A DNA stretch of 64,000 nt from Mesorhizobium sp. AR07 (GTDB taxonomy: Bacteria; Pseudomonadota; Alphaproteobacteria; Rhizobiales; Rhizobiaceae), in the NCBI RefSeq assembly GCF_024746815.1, contig NZ_CP080526.1, positions 1 through 64,000 of the forward strand, read 5' to 3'. The notes below the pieces were generated by a model. The model searched no databases, was not told the DNA's origin, and was given only the letters and a program-made list of their open reading frames with translations. The position numbers were made by a program, and so were the translations under genes. Within the stretch, counting starts at the first letter, position 1. Each line of letters opens with the position of its first letter. This document shows positions 27,522 to 35,524 of this stretch, piece by piece.

Positions 27522-28652
27522 ATGGGCAGTGCCCGTAATTTCATGACGCCCGTCGACGCGACCGACACCGACGACCTGCCTGACATTGTCGACGTCGTCA
27601 TGGAAATGGGGCGCCCGGATGAGGCTCCCTCCCCTCCCCCGCTGGTCCTTGATTCGCGACAAGCATCGCTGCCTGCACATCTCGAAAAGCTGGCCGACCG
27701 TGCGCGCGATTATGTCGAGGCGGCAAGTTCGGTAAATACCCGTCGCGCCTATGCCGCCGACTGGAAGCATTTTTGCGCCTGGTGCCGGCGCCAGTCGTTT
27801 GATCCGCTGCCGCCAGATCCCCAAATTGTCGGCCTCTACATCACGGCCCAGGCCTCGGGATCTGGTCGGGATAAAAAATCGGTGGCGACGATCGAGCGCC
27901 GCCTGTCGTCGCTGACCTGGAATTATACGCAACGCGGTCAACCGCTCGTCCGGAAGGACCGGCATATCGCCACCGTGCTCGCCGGCATCCGCAACAGCCA
28001 CGCTTCCCCTCCCCGACAAAAGGAAGCCATCCTGCGTGACGATCTCATCGCCATGCTGGAAACGCTCGACCGTGGTACGCTGCGCGGCCTGCGCGACCGC
28101 GCCATGCTGCTTTTGGGCTTCGCCGGCGGCTTGCGCCGTTCCGAAATCGTCGGCCTTGATGTCGCGCGCGATCAAACCGAGGATGGCCGCGGCTGGATTG
28201 AATTTTTCCCGGACAAGGGCGTGCTGGTTACGTTGCGCGGCAAGACCGGCTGGCGCGAGGTGGAGATCGGCCGCGGCTCGGCCGACAGCACGTGCCCGGT
28301 TGTCGCGGTGCAGATCTGGCTCAAATTAGCGCGTATTGGCCATGGCCCGCTGTTCCGGCGCGTTACCGGGCAAGGCAAGGCTGTCGGCGCCGAGCGGCTC
28401 AACGATCAGGAGGTGGCGCGGCTGGTCAAACGAGCGGCCTTGGCTGCCGGCGTGCGCGGTGATCTTTCCGAGGGCGAGCGCAGCCAAAAGTTTTCTGGCC
28501 ATTCGCTGCGCGCTGGCCTCGCGTCCTCAGCCGAGGTCGACGAGCGCTATGTGCAAAAACAGCTTGGCCACGCTTCGGCTGAGATGACGCGCAAATACCA
28601 GCGCCAGCGCGACCGCTTCCGGGTCAATCTCACCAAGGCGTCCGGGCTTTGA
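27522..28652 (+). CDS. tyrosine-type site-specific recombinase
   Basis: The 376-aa product is a phage-integrase/Xer-type recombinase. The N-terminal SAM-like core-binding domain spans about 55-165 (SSVNTRRAYAADWKHFCAWC). The catalytic residues are Arg205 or 206 in GFAGGLRRSEIVGL, Lys241 in LRGKTGW, His327-x-x-Arg330 in GHSLRAG, His350 in QLGHAS and Tyr359 in TRKYQR. All are in place, so it should be active. Recombinases like this resolve plasmid multimers or move cassettes. Its neighbours are plasmid maintenance genes, and no phage genes are present. Sites that it might use include the repeats at 26023 and 34446. Confidence 0.9.
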   Translation: MGSARNFMTPVDATDTDDLPDIVDVVMEMGRPDEAPSPPPLVLDSRQASLPAHLEKLADRARDYVEAASSVNTRRAYAADWKHFCAWCRRQSFDPLPPDPQIVGLYITAQASGSGRDKKSVATIERRLSSLTWNYTQRGQPLVRKDRHIATVLAGIRNSHASPPRQKEAILRDDLIAMLETLDRGTLRGLRDRAMLLLGFAGGLRRSEIVGLDVARDQTEDGRGWIEFFPDKGVLVTLRGKTGWREVEIGRGSADSTCPVVAVQIWLKLARIGHGPLFRRVTGQGKAVGAERLNDQEVARLVKRAALAAGVRGDLSEGERSQKFSGHSLRAGLASSAEVDERYVQKQLGHASAEMTRKYQRQRDRFRVNLTKASGL

Positions 28653-28693
28653 AAAGCCCTCCCCTTCCCCGGTCGATCCCTAGGGTAAGGCGG

Positions 28694-29386
28694 TCAGGTT
28701 CTTTGAGGTGATGACAACACCTCGTCGAGCACAGCGATCGCCGCGACCAGACTGTCGGCGGCCGACGCTTCGTAGTCAGGCATGATCATCAGTTGCGCGA
28801 TGGCGCGGCCGACGAATTCCGGGTTGAGCCTTTCCATCCGCTCTCTGGTGCGAGCGACGTGCTCGGGGAGCGTGCGCAGGCCGTTGACGACCTCGCCCAA
28901 TTGAGACCGGGCAGCAGCAGCGATGTCGAAAATGTCACGCGGCTTGGTTTCCGATCCCCGGTAATAGACCTTCTTGGCGATAATTTCCGGAATGGTTTCA
29001 AGACGCACCGTCCTGCCTTCCACTACACGGGTTTCGAACGGCGTCGTCGTTAGCGTTCCGGCAACGATGAAGTCGATTTCACCAATGCCTTCGAAGGCGA
29101 ATTTCTGAAACCGGAGCCCATCCCCCTGATAATCCGATGGCACCAAATCAAAACGCAGGCGGCTTTTAGACGGGTCGATGAAGCCGAGCAGTTGAGGGTC
29201 ATCGAGGAAGATATCGATGTCATGGCTTTCACGATGACCGATCTGGATCATCATAGCCGTGCCTCCGCCAAATGACCATTCGAAGTCGTAGCCGCCGGCA
29301 TTCTCTCGAAGCTGGTCAATCAGATCGACGGCGATGCGAAAAAGCCGCCGCCATTCGGAAGGGCGACGGCTATCCTGTTCGGCCAT
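28694..29386 (-). CDS. AbiEii/AbiGii-like nucleotidyltransferase toxin
   Basis: The 230-aa product has the nucleotidyltransferase signature FGGGTAMMI (from residue 40) and HDIDIFLDD with Asp56-x-Asp58. A third acidic position is in IGEIDFIVAG. The KKVYYRGSETKPRDIFDIAA segment is typical of the AbiEii family. ATG 29386 overlaps the stop of the preceding small gene as TGATG. It is the second AbiEii-like toxin in the window, unrelated in partner to the one at 9818. Confidence 0.8.
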   Translation of the reverse strand: MAEQDSRRPSEWRRLFRIAVDLIDQLRENAGGYDFEWSFGGGTAMMIQIGHRESHDIDIFLDDPQLLGFIDPSKSRLRFDLVPSDYQGDGLRFQKFAFEGIGEIDFIVAGTLTTTPFETRVVEGRTVRLETIPEIIAKKVYYRGSETKPRDIFDIAAAARSQLGEVVNGLRTLPEHVARTRERMERLNPEFVGRAIAQLMIMPDYEASAADSLVAAIAVLDEVLSSPQRT

Positions 29387-29685
29387 CACGCAGCAAGCGG
29401 ATAGCTCTCGCCGGACCAGGCGGAGAACGCAGCGGCGAAGGCTTTCAGTTCGGGGACTTGGATATGATGCACCACAGCGAACTCGACCTGCAACGCGGGG
29501 GGAACTTCACCGAGAAAGGCGCTGACATGGCCGGGGTGCTGTTTGGCCAAATCGAGATCTGCAAGGCAATGCGCCAGCGTCGCCTCGCCCAGCTGCACGC
29601 TGTAGGGCCCGTTCACAGTCGTCAGGACGGATGCTAAATGCTTGCTCATAATGGCCGTAAGGTAGTCTTTTCGGGCCGATGACAC
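29386..29685 (-). CDS. probable antitoxin upstream of the nucleotidyltransferase
   Basis: The 99-aa product directly precedes and overlaps the nucleotidyltransferase gene, which makes it the presumed antitoxin. No firm domain is visible; LAHCLADLDLAKQHPGHVSA and ELKAFAAAFSAWSGESYP are the most protein-like parts. The GTG at 29685 has an AAGGTGG site upstream; an in-frame ATG at 29649 is the alternative. Confidence 0.6.
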   Translation of the reverse strand: MSSARKDYLTAIMSKHLASVLTTVNGPYSVQLGEATLAHCLADLDLAKQHPGHVSAFLGEVPPALQVEFAVVHHIQVPELKAFAAAFSAWSGESYPLAA

Positions 29686-30161
29686 AAGTTGCCACCTTTC
29701 TCCGTCGGGAATTGCGCGACGTCATCAAAGGATCGGGTGTCCTGATCCTCGCTGTTTGAATCTCTGCCCTCAAGAACGCGTTCTCAGGCCCAGTAATACA
29801 GGCACAGTCGCGGCAAATCGGCTACGCGCAGCCCTGTCACATTGGGCGCTGCGCAATCTCGACGCCAGCGACGCCGGCGATGGTGCGCCTTGACCTTCTG
29901 GCGTGCTCAGTCAACCACATGATCGAAACGATCGAGGACGTCACAGCCAAAATGCCAATTTCCGACCACTTCGGGATCCGATCGACACCACGGCAGCGCA
30001 GGCACGTTCTTGCTACTGACCATCGGTGCTGTGACGTAGCTTAAGCGCGCTGATTTCTGAACGCATCAAGGCCGCAATCGTCGCGAAACGCTTCCCCATC
30101 GGCGCATTTTTGATAGGAAACCCCGTGCGTTCCTGCGAATCGACGGCGCAGCTGCCAATGA
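29686..30161. other. non-coding stretch upstream of the rep locus
   Basis: About 475 bases hold no frame with a start, ribosome site and recognisable product. Short reading frames here do not resemble proteins. The right end merges with the parS site and the repA promoter region. Confidence 0.5.
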
Positions 30162-30177
30162 GTTTACGGCCGTAAAC
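30162..30177. promoter_or_regulatory. parS: parS-like partition site
   Basis: GTTTACGGCCGTAAAC is a perfect 16-bp palindrome upstream of repA. It fits the parS pattern of repABC plasmids (GTT..C.GC.G..AAC), the site bound by RepB. A one-mismatch second copy lies inside the start of repB. Confidence 0.85.
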
Positions 30178-30248
30178 GACGCCGCAGAGCAAAGCGTTTA
30201 AGCTTTCGTTAACTTTAAAATCCTTGCAAGATCCAGAGAATCGGGCCT

Positions 30249-30289
30249 AAGTGCGATAAATGGGTTATTGCGGATAAATATTCGCACTT
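30249..30289. promoter_or_regulatory. inverted repeat at the repA promoter (possible RepA operator)
   Basis: AAGTGCGA (30249-30256) and TCGCACTT (30282-30289) form an 8-bp inverted pair just before the repA start. RepA of repABC plasmids represses its own promoter by binding such a dyad, so this is the likely operator. The assignment is by position. Confidence 0.55.
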
Positions 30290-30303
30290 ACAGGTTTCAG
30301 CTT

Positions 30304-31518
30304 ATGAATATCGCATTCGACGCCAATAAGCCTCTTTTGGATTTTGATCAGCTGATCCTGAAGCAGGGCGCGGCGCTTTCCAGCCGCCTTGAAAAGCATC
30401 GTCTGGACAACTTTCCTCCAGATGCGGTGAAAACGCTTCGGCAGTTCCAGTTGTCCGAAGTCGCCTCCTACCTCGGAATCAGCGCTGGTTATCTCAAAAA
30501 CTTATCATTGAACGGCAAAGGGCCACAGCCGAATGTAACACCAACCGGACGCCGCTCCTATACGGCCGAGCAGATGCTCGAAATGCGTCATTACCTCGAC
30601 CAGAAAGGGCGCTCGGATTCTCGCATGTATGTTCCCCACCGCAAGGAAGGTGAACACCTACAGATCGTAGCTGTCGTCAATTTCAAGGGTGGCAGCGGCA
30701 AGACTACCACCACGGCACATCTTGCCCAGCATCTTGCGTTGACTGGCCATCGGGTTCTTGCAATCGATCTCGATCCGCAGGCGTCTTTGACCGCATTGCA
30801 CGGTATCCAGCCTGAACTGGATCAATTCCCGTCGCTCTACGAAGCCATCCGGTACGATGAACATAGGAAACCGATTAGCGCGCTGATCCGGAAAACCAAT
30901 TTTCCTGGTCTCGATATTATTCCGGCAAACCTCGAACTGCAGGAATTTGAATACGATACTCCGCTGATCCTCGCCGAAAAAGGCACCCGGGACATGGGGC
31001 GGCTGTTTTTCACGCGTCTCGATGCAGCTCTCTCTGATGTCGGAGACGAATTCGATGTTGTCGTCCTGGACTGCCCTCCCCAGCTTGGCTACCTGACCCT
31101 CACCGCCCTATCCTCTGCGACGGCGGTACTTGTAACGGTCCACCCGCAGATGCTGGACGTTATGTCGATGTGTCAGTTCCTGCTAATGCTTGGGGAAATA
31201 CTCGATCCCATCAAGCGCGGTGGTGGAAACATGAGCCTCGACTGGATGCGCTATCTGGTTACCCGATACGAACCTGGCGACATCCCGCAGTCACAGATGG
31301 TTCATTTCATGCGGTCGCTGTTCGGAGGTTTTGTCCTCAAGAACGAGATGGTGAAATCCACCGCAATCTCTGACGCAGGGATCACCAAGCAGACCCTCTA
31401 CGAGGTCGAGAGGGGGCAACTCACCCGTTCAACGTATGATCGTGCCGTGGAATCCCTGCATTCCGTGAACGGGGAACTGGTTTCGTTGATCCACAGTGCC
31501 TGGGGGAGGGCAAGCTGA
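30304..31518 (+). CDS. repA: plasmid partitioning ATPase RepA (ParA type)
   Basis: The 404-aa product is a ParA-type Walker ATPase. An N-terminal HTH region (VASYLGISAGYLKNLSLNGK, about 45-75) is followed by the deviant Walker A FKGGSGKTTTTAH near residue 130, then VLAIDLDPQASLT and VVLDCPPQLGYLT. It positions plasmid copies together with RepB and represses the operon. ATG 30304 is preferred over TTG 30268; the latter would lie inside the inverted repeat. Its stop overlaps the repB start as TGATG. Confidence 0.95.
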   Translation: MNIAFDANKPLLDFDQLILKQGAALSSRLEKHRLDNFPPDAVKTLRQFQLSEVASYLGISAGYLKNLSLNGKGPQPNVTPTGRRSYTAEQMLEMRHYLDQKGRSDSRMYVPHRKEGEHLQIVAVVNFKGGSGKTTTTAHLAQHLALTGHRVLAIDLDPQASLTALHGIQPELDQFPSLYEAIRYDEHRKPISALIRKTNFPGLDIIPANLELQEFEYDTPLILAEKGTRDMGRLFFTRLDAALSDVGDEFDVVVLDCPPQLGYLTLTALSSATAVLVTVHPQMLDVMSMCQFLLMLGEILDPIKRGGGNMSLDWMRYLVTRYEPGDIPQSQMVHFMRSLFGGFVLKNEMVKSTAISDAGITKQTLYEVERGQLTRSTYDRAVESLHSVNGELVSLIHSAWGRAS

Positions 31519-32615
31519 TGGCTAGGAAGGGCATCATGGCAGGCCTGCTGGATGAGGGCGCCGATGACGAGTTTACGCCCGTAAACTCATTCGAGAACAA
31601 GGCGTCTAATGAGCAGAACAGGGACAGCGGCTCCCAGCTTAACGTTGCAAACCCTTTGATTTCCAAGCCGTCTACATCCGCCGGGGCTCCCGGACGCCGT
31701 GGCGCTTTCGGGATGATGAGCCGCGCCGCCGACGAGATGGCCGCAAAGGTTGCAGCTGCCGAGGAAATAGAGAAGCAGCTACTGTCCGGCACCCAGATCA
31801 TCCAACTGGACCCCGACCAGTTGGAAGCCTCGTTCGTCGTCGATCGTCTTGATGACGATGACGATTCAAGCCTACAGGAACTGATCCAGGCCATTGCCGA
31901 AAGGGGCCAGGACAGCCCCATCTTGGTACGGCCGATACCAGGTTCCGAAGGTCGGTTTCAGATCGTTTTTGGGCATCGTCGAGCCAAGGCCGCGAAAGCG
32001 CTCGGCATCAAGGTGAATGCAGCAGTCAGGCAGCTCTCCGATCAGGAACACGTGATCGCTCAAGGGCAGGAAAACACCGCTCGTGCCGATCTCTCATTCA
32101 TTGAGCGGGCGCTGTTCGCAAGGAAATTGGCCGTACAGTTTGACAACGCGACGATCATGTCTTCGCTGGCGATCAACAAGACCGTTTTGTCCAAACTGCA
32201 GTCTGTAACCACTAACATCCCGGATGCCGTGATCTACAAGATCGGAGCTGCGAGGGGAGTTGGTAGGGACAGGTGGTACGATCTATCCATCCTCCTCAAG
32301 AGCAGCAATGTCGATGGCCTCGAACATCTGCTGGGGCAGGACAAGTTCAAGAAAACCAGTTCCAACGACCGCTTTCTGATGGTCTTCAATCTCGCGAAGA
32401 AGGCCAACAAGACAGCCTCGACGAAGAAACTGAACGCAGTAGCTGCCAACTGCTGGGCTCCTAAAGACAAATCGGTCAACATCGTCACCAAATCACGTCC
32501 CAAGGATTTCTCGCTCGTGTTCACGGAAAAGGAAGCGAAGCCCTTCGGCGAGTGGATTTCAAGCAATCTGGGCGAACTCTACGAAGCGTTCAGAAAGTCG
32601 AAACAGGAGAACTGA
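31518..32615 (+). CDS. repB: plasmid partitioning protein RepB (ParB type)
   Basis: The 365-aa product is a ParB-family DNA-binding protein. The ParB/Srx-like N-domain has ERGQDSPILVRPI, FQIVFGHRRAKAAKALG and QGQENTARADLSFIERA (about 125-205). An HTH follows (ATIMSSLAINKTVLSKLQSV). It binds parS and links the plasmid to RepA. A second parS-like site lies within its own first 25 codons. It is translationally coupled to repA. Confidence 0.94.
   Translation: MARKGIMAGLLDEGADDEFTPVNSFENKASNEQNRDSGSQLNVANPLISKPSTSAGAPGRRGAFGMMSRAADEMAAKVAAAEEIEKQLLSGTQIIQLDPDQLEASFVVDRLDDDDDSSLQELIQAIAERGQDSPILVRPIPGSEGRFQIVFGHRRAKAAKALGIKVNAAVRQLSDQEHVIAQGQENTARADLSFIERALFARKLAVQFDNATIMSSLAINKTVLSKLQSVTTNIPDAVIYKIGAARGVGRDRWYDLSILLKSSNVDGLEHLLGQDKFKKTSSNDRFLMVFNLAKKANKTASTKKLNAVAANCWAPKDKSVNIVTKSRPKDFSLVFTEKEAKPFGEWISSNLGELYEAFRKSKQEN
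31571..31586. promoter_or_regulatory. second parS-like site inside repB
   Basis: GTTTACGCCCGTAAAC differs from the perfect palindrome at 30162 by one central base. It lies in the coding sequence of repB (codons 18-23). Two sites flanking repA would let RepB nucleate on both sides of the gene. Confidence 0.7.
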
Positions 32616-32623
32616 AACCGCAA

Positions 32624-32676
32624 AAGAAAAAGGCCCCCGAACGTCACCGTCGCGGAAGCCCTTCTCAACCATAAGC
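32624..32676 (-). ncRNA. repABC antisense counter-transcribed RNA (incompatibility RNA)
   Basis: The repB-repC gap encodes a short antisense RNA on the minus strand, as in all well-studied repABC plasmids, where it limits repC expression and sets copy number and incompatibility. The RNA would start near 32676. It ends in an imperfect stem formed by AAGGGCTTCCG and CGGGGGCCTT, followed by TTTTTCTTTT. Its length, about 53 nt, matches the known 50-60 nt RNAs. Ends are estimated from the promoter and terminator, not measured. Confidence 0.82.
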
Positions 32677-32682
32677 AAGCTG

Positions 32683-32711
32683 AGAATCACATTTTCGCGA
32701 ATCAGTGTCAA
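32683..32711 (-). promoter_or_regulatory. promoter of the antisense RNA
   Basis: On the minus strand TTGACA (32711-32706) is followed by exactly 17 bases and then GATTCT (32688-32683), a good sigma-70 type match. It faces away from repC and drives the antisense RNA. Confidence 0.8.
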
Positions 32712-32770
32712 GCGGTTTAAGCGTCGTTTCGGCGAGCGGATTTCTTTTGCCTAATCGAGGGTGAAAGAAA

Positions 32771-33976
32771 ATGGAGACGGGTATTGCAACGACGCCCTTT
32801 GGGCGGCGGCCGATGTCGCTTGCCATGCTGGCAGCGCAAAACGACTCACGTGAAATCCCAAAGGGCAGGGCTGTCGACAAATGGCAGATCTATCGCAACC
32901 TCTGCGAGGGCAAGAGCATCGTCGGCATCGGCGATCGCGCTCTGGCCGTTCTGAATGCGTTGCTGTCATTTTTCCCGGACAGTGAGTTGAGCGAGGAGAA
33001 CGGGCTCATCGTCTTTCCCTCGAACGCCCAGCTGTCGCTCAGGGCGCACGGAATGCCCGAGCCCACAGTCAGGCGACACCTGGCGGCTCTTGTGGACTGC
33101 GGGCTGATCATCCGTCGGGATAGCCCGAACGGTAAGCGCTATGCGAGGAAGGGGAGGGGAGGGGAGATTCAGGAAGCATTCGGCTTCTCCCTGGCACCCC
33201 TGCTGGCCCGTGCTTACGAGTTCGAGGCGGCGGCCGAGCGTGTTCGTGCCGACAACCGGGCGGTCAGGCTCATGCGCGAGCGGATCACCTTGCACCGCCG
33301 TGACATCCACAAGCTGATCGAGGCGGCCCTTGACGAAGATGTCCCGGGCGACTGGGGAGGCCTGTGGAAGCGTTTCCGCGGCGTTGTGGAGGCGATACCG
33401 CGCCGAGCTTGCACTGCCGAGCTCGAGCCTATCGTTGCCGATCTGGCCGCCTTGCGTGATGATGTGGATAAGCTGCTGGAAATCCATATGAAATCCACGA
33501 ATCCGAGCGGCAATGACTCTCAAAACGAGCGGCAGCAATCTAATTCAAATACCGACTCTATTTTTGAATTTGAACCTGCTTTAGAGAAAAGCGGGGCGGC
33601 GGCCGAGCCAAGCACGAGGACCGCAGCGCCCCCGAAAACCTATCCACTGGGGATGGTGCTGAAGGCCTGTCCCGAAATTGCGGACTACGCCGTCGACGGC
33701 ATCGGCAATTGGCGCGATCTCATGATAACCGCCGCCCAGGTGCGGGGATATCTGGGTGTTTCGCCGTCAGCGTATGAGGAAGCCTGCCATGCGATGGGCC
33801 AGGAGATTGCGGCGGTGGTGATTGCCTGTATCCTGCAACGTGCTCAGCACATCAATTCCGCCGGCGGCTATCTTCGAGCGCTGACTGATAAGGCCAGGGG
33901 AGGGACCTTTTCGGTCGGGCCGATGCTGATGGCGGCGCTCAAGGCCAACGGCGCCACAGCAAGGATGACGGGATGA
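32771..33976 (+). CDS. repC: plasmid replication initiator RepC
   Basis: The 401-aa product is a RepC initiator. The N-terminal winged-helix region reads GDRALAVLNALLSFFPD, then VFPSNAQLSLRAHGMPEPTV and RRHLAALVDCGLIIRRDSPN. The C-terminal domain has DLMITAAQVRGYLGVSPSAY. RepC binds the origin, which in repABC plasmids lies inside repC itself; an AT-rich patch at 33539 fits that. Expression is limited by the antisense RNA just upstream. Confidence 0.95.
   Translation: METGIATTPFGRRPMSLAMLAAQNDSREIPKGRAVDKWQIYRNLCEGKSIVGIGDRALAVLNALLSFFPDSELSEENGLIVFPSNAQLSLRAHGMPEPTVRRHLAALVDCGLIIRRDSPNGKRYARKGRGGEIQEAFGFSLAPLLARAYEFEAAAERVRADNRAVRLMRERITLHRRDIHKLIEAALDEDVPGDWGGLWKRFRGVVEAIPRRACTAELEPIVADLAALRDDVDKLLEIHMKSTNPSGNDSQNERQQSNSNTDSIFEFEPALEKSGAAAEPSTRTAAPPKTYPLGMVLKACPEIADYAVDGIGNWRDLMITAAQVRGYLGVSPSAYEEACHAMGQEIAAVVIACILQRAQHINSAGGYLRALTDKARGGTFSVGPMLMAALKANGATARMTG
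33539..33590. promoter_or_regulatory. oriV: putative replication origin (oriV) inside repC
   Basis: This AT-rich patch stands out in a GC-rich gene. It contains the inverted pair AATTCAAA (33542-33549) and TTTGAATT (33563-33570). repABC origins map to such an AT-rich segment in the middle of repC. Exact ends are a guess. Confidence 0.65.
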
Positions 33977-34097
33977 TGATCGCCAAATCCCGCAGCTTAT
34001 CGCTTTGCGCCCAGCTGAAGCGCGAATTACGATGGCTGGCTGATACCTGTGGAAAGCGCGGAAAACCCGTATCTTCCGGAAGAAAAGAGTTCAGCCG

Positions 34098-34319
34098 ATG
34101 ACCACCACCGTCACCGCCGCCGCCGTCTCGAAAAACTTCGGCGCCTATCAGGATGCCGCGGTTCGCGACCCTGTCATCATCACCAAGAACGGCCTGCCGT
34201 GCACCGTGCTGCTGGCTTACGAGGATTTTGTCCGGCTGTCGAAGCGCGACCGGCGGGTCGATCTGACCGCGGAACTCAGCGCCGACGAAATCGCCGCTGT
34301 CGAAGCCGTCGAAATGTGA
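34098..34319 (+). CDS. Phd/YefM-type orphan antitoxin
   Basis: The 73-aa product has the Phd/YefM fold signature: TVTAAAVSKNFGAYQDAAVR, then DPVIITKNGLPCTVLLAYED. Such antitoxins bind DNA and neutralise RelE, Doc or PIN toxins. No intact toxin follows. The next frame from a GTG at 34318 runs only about 34 codons (to 34420) and looks decayed. The gene therefore seems to have lost its toxin, or acts as a stand-alone regulator next to repC. Confidence 0.75.
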   Translation: MTTTVTAAAVSKNFGAYQDAAVRDPVIITKNGLPCTVLLAYEDFVRLSKRDRRVDLTAELSADEIAAVEAVEM

Positions 34320-34428
34320 GCCGGGCCTTGACCATCTCAACGGCGAGCTTCCTCCGGAAAAGGTCTGACAGCAAAAAATGCTGCCGGCTGAATGAAGGTC
34401 GGTCACGTCTTCTCCTCTAGAAAGATCA

Positions 34429-34459
34429 AAACGAAAGGCTACGGTTTATCGTTCGTTTT
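34429..34459. repeat. dyad plus 14-bp repeat flanking the rep module, right
   Basis: AAACGAA (34429-34435) and TTCGTTT (34452-34458) form an inverted pair. The segment TTATCGTTCGTTTT (34446-34459) repeats 26040-26053 exactly and in the same orientation, although the adjacent DUF1403 genes point in opposite directions. Confidence 0.5.
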
Positions 34460-34521
34460 TAACTGTCGACGGGCACGGCGGCTTTCGGCCATTTTCGTTG
34501 CCAGAAGCGCCGCGATAATTC

Positions 34522-35520
34522 ATGCTGTCGACGATGATTCTGCGACCGAAACTGCTTCGCCATGGACCTGTGGTCGTCACCGGTGCAGCCCCGGCTGCGC
34601 TGGCCACTCCCGTGCCGACCTGGCTGCGCGCCGCGGCGGCCGGTCCGGACTCGATTGAAGACGCTGCATTTGCCGCGGCCGCGGCGCTGACCGCCCTCGA
34701 TGCGGTGGTGCGCCGGAAGGAGAGATGGGCCGGCGCCTGGCGGCAGCGCCTGGCACTCGCGGCAGCGGCGGCAACCGCCAAACGCGCCGGCCGGGTCGAG
34801 GACGAGGCGGCGCTGCGCGACGCGCTGCTACTCACCCGTCCCGGCGACGACGTTGGACCCGCCGGCGGTATGCTGCTTGCCTGGCGAACGCTGGCATCGC
34901 GTCCGGTCGCGACGTTGGTCAGCGAGGCGGTATTGGTCGATGTCGCCGCGGATCTGGGGAGCGCGCTTGACGAGGCGGCGGCCGGCCAAATCGGTGACGA
35001 AATCCAGGCGATCGCTGGCGCGGTCGGTAATGCAGTCGCTGGCGCGGTCGACGCGATGGCCGTGCTCGAGCGTCATCACAGTCGCGCCACGCGTGAGCTT
35101 GGACCGTGGCTTGCGGACGCTGTTCTGGCCGACCGGCTAGGGTGGACGTATGCGGTGCCCCTGTTCGGCTTGCACCCGGCGGCAGGCGGTCGTCGGTCAA
35201 CCCATGCCGAACGGGAATCCGGTCAGGCGTCCCGGCAACGCATTTGGGCGGCTTATGCGCAGGCGGCGCTGCAGGCGATGGATCTTGCGGCCGAGCTCGG
35301 CCGCCGCGCCGACCGCCTGCTGGCTGTCGCCCCAAAACTGCGGGCAAAAGGGGCGGACACTGTCGTCGAGAAGCTGCTGTCCGACGACGCGATCGTCGCA
35401 TCCTCAAAGATCGCCGGCATCAGCGACCGCGGCCTGCGCCGCCTGTTCGACCGGCTGATCGAACTTGGCGCCGTGCGCGAGCTGTCCGGCCGTCCGACCT
35501 TCCGCATCTACGGGCTGTGA
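34522..35520 (+). CDS. DUF1403 family protein, copy 2
   Basis: The 332-aa product is a paralogue of the DUF1403 protein at 24907. Both share the start context (Met, four codons, Met-Ile-Leu-Arg-Pro), the VVRRKERWAGAWRQRLALAA core and the C-terminal GLRRLFDRLIELGAVRELSG. The middle differs more (a GAVGNAVAGAVDAM stretch here). Function is unknown. It points away from copy 1, so the two pairs form a large divergent inverted repeat around the rep region. Confidence 0.8.
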   Translation: MLSTMILRPKLLRHGPVVVTGAAPAALATPVPTWLRAAAAGPDSIEDAAFAAAAALTALDAVVRRKERWAGAWRQRLALAAAAATAKRAGRVEDEAALRDALLLTRPGDDVGPAGGMLLAWRTLASRPVATLVSEAVLVDVAADLGSALDEAAAGQIGDEIQAIAGAVGNAVAGAVDAMAVLERHHSRATRELGPWLADAVLADRLGWTYAVPLFGLHPAAGGRRSTHAERESGQASRQRIWAAYAQAALQAMDLAAELGRRADRLLAVAPKLRAKGADTVVEKLLSDDAIVASSKIAGISDRGLRRLFDRLIELGAVRELSGRPTFRIYGL

Positions 35521-35524
35521 GACC

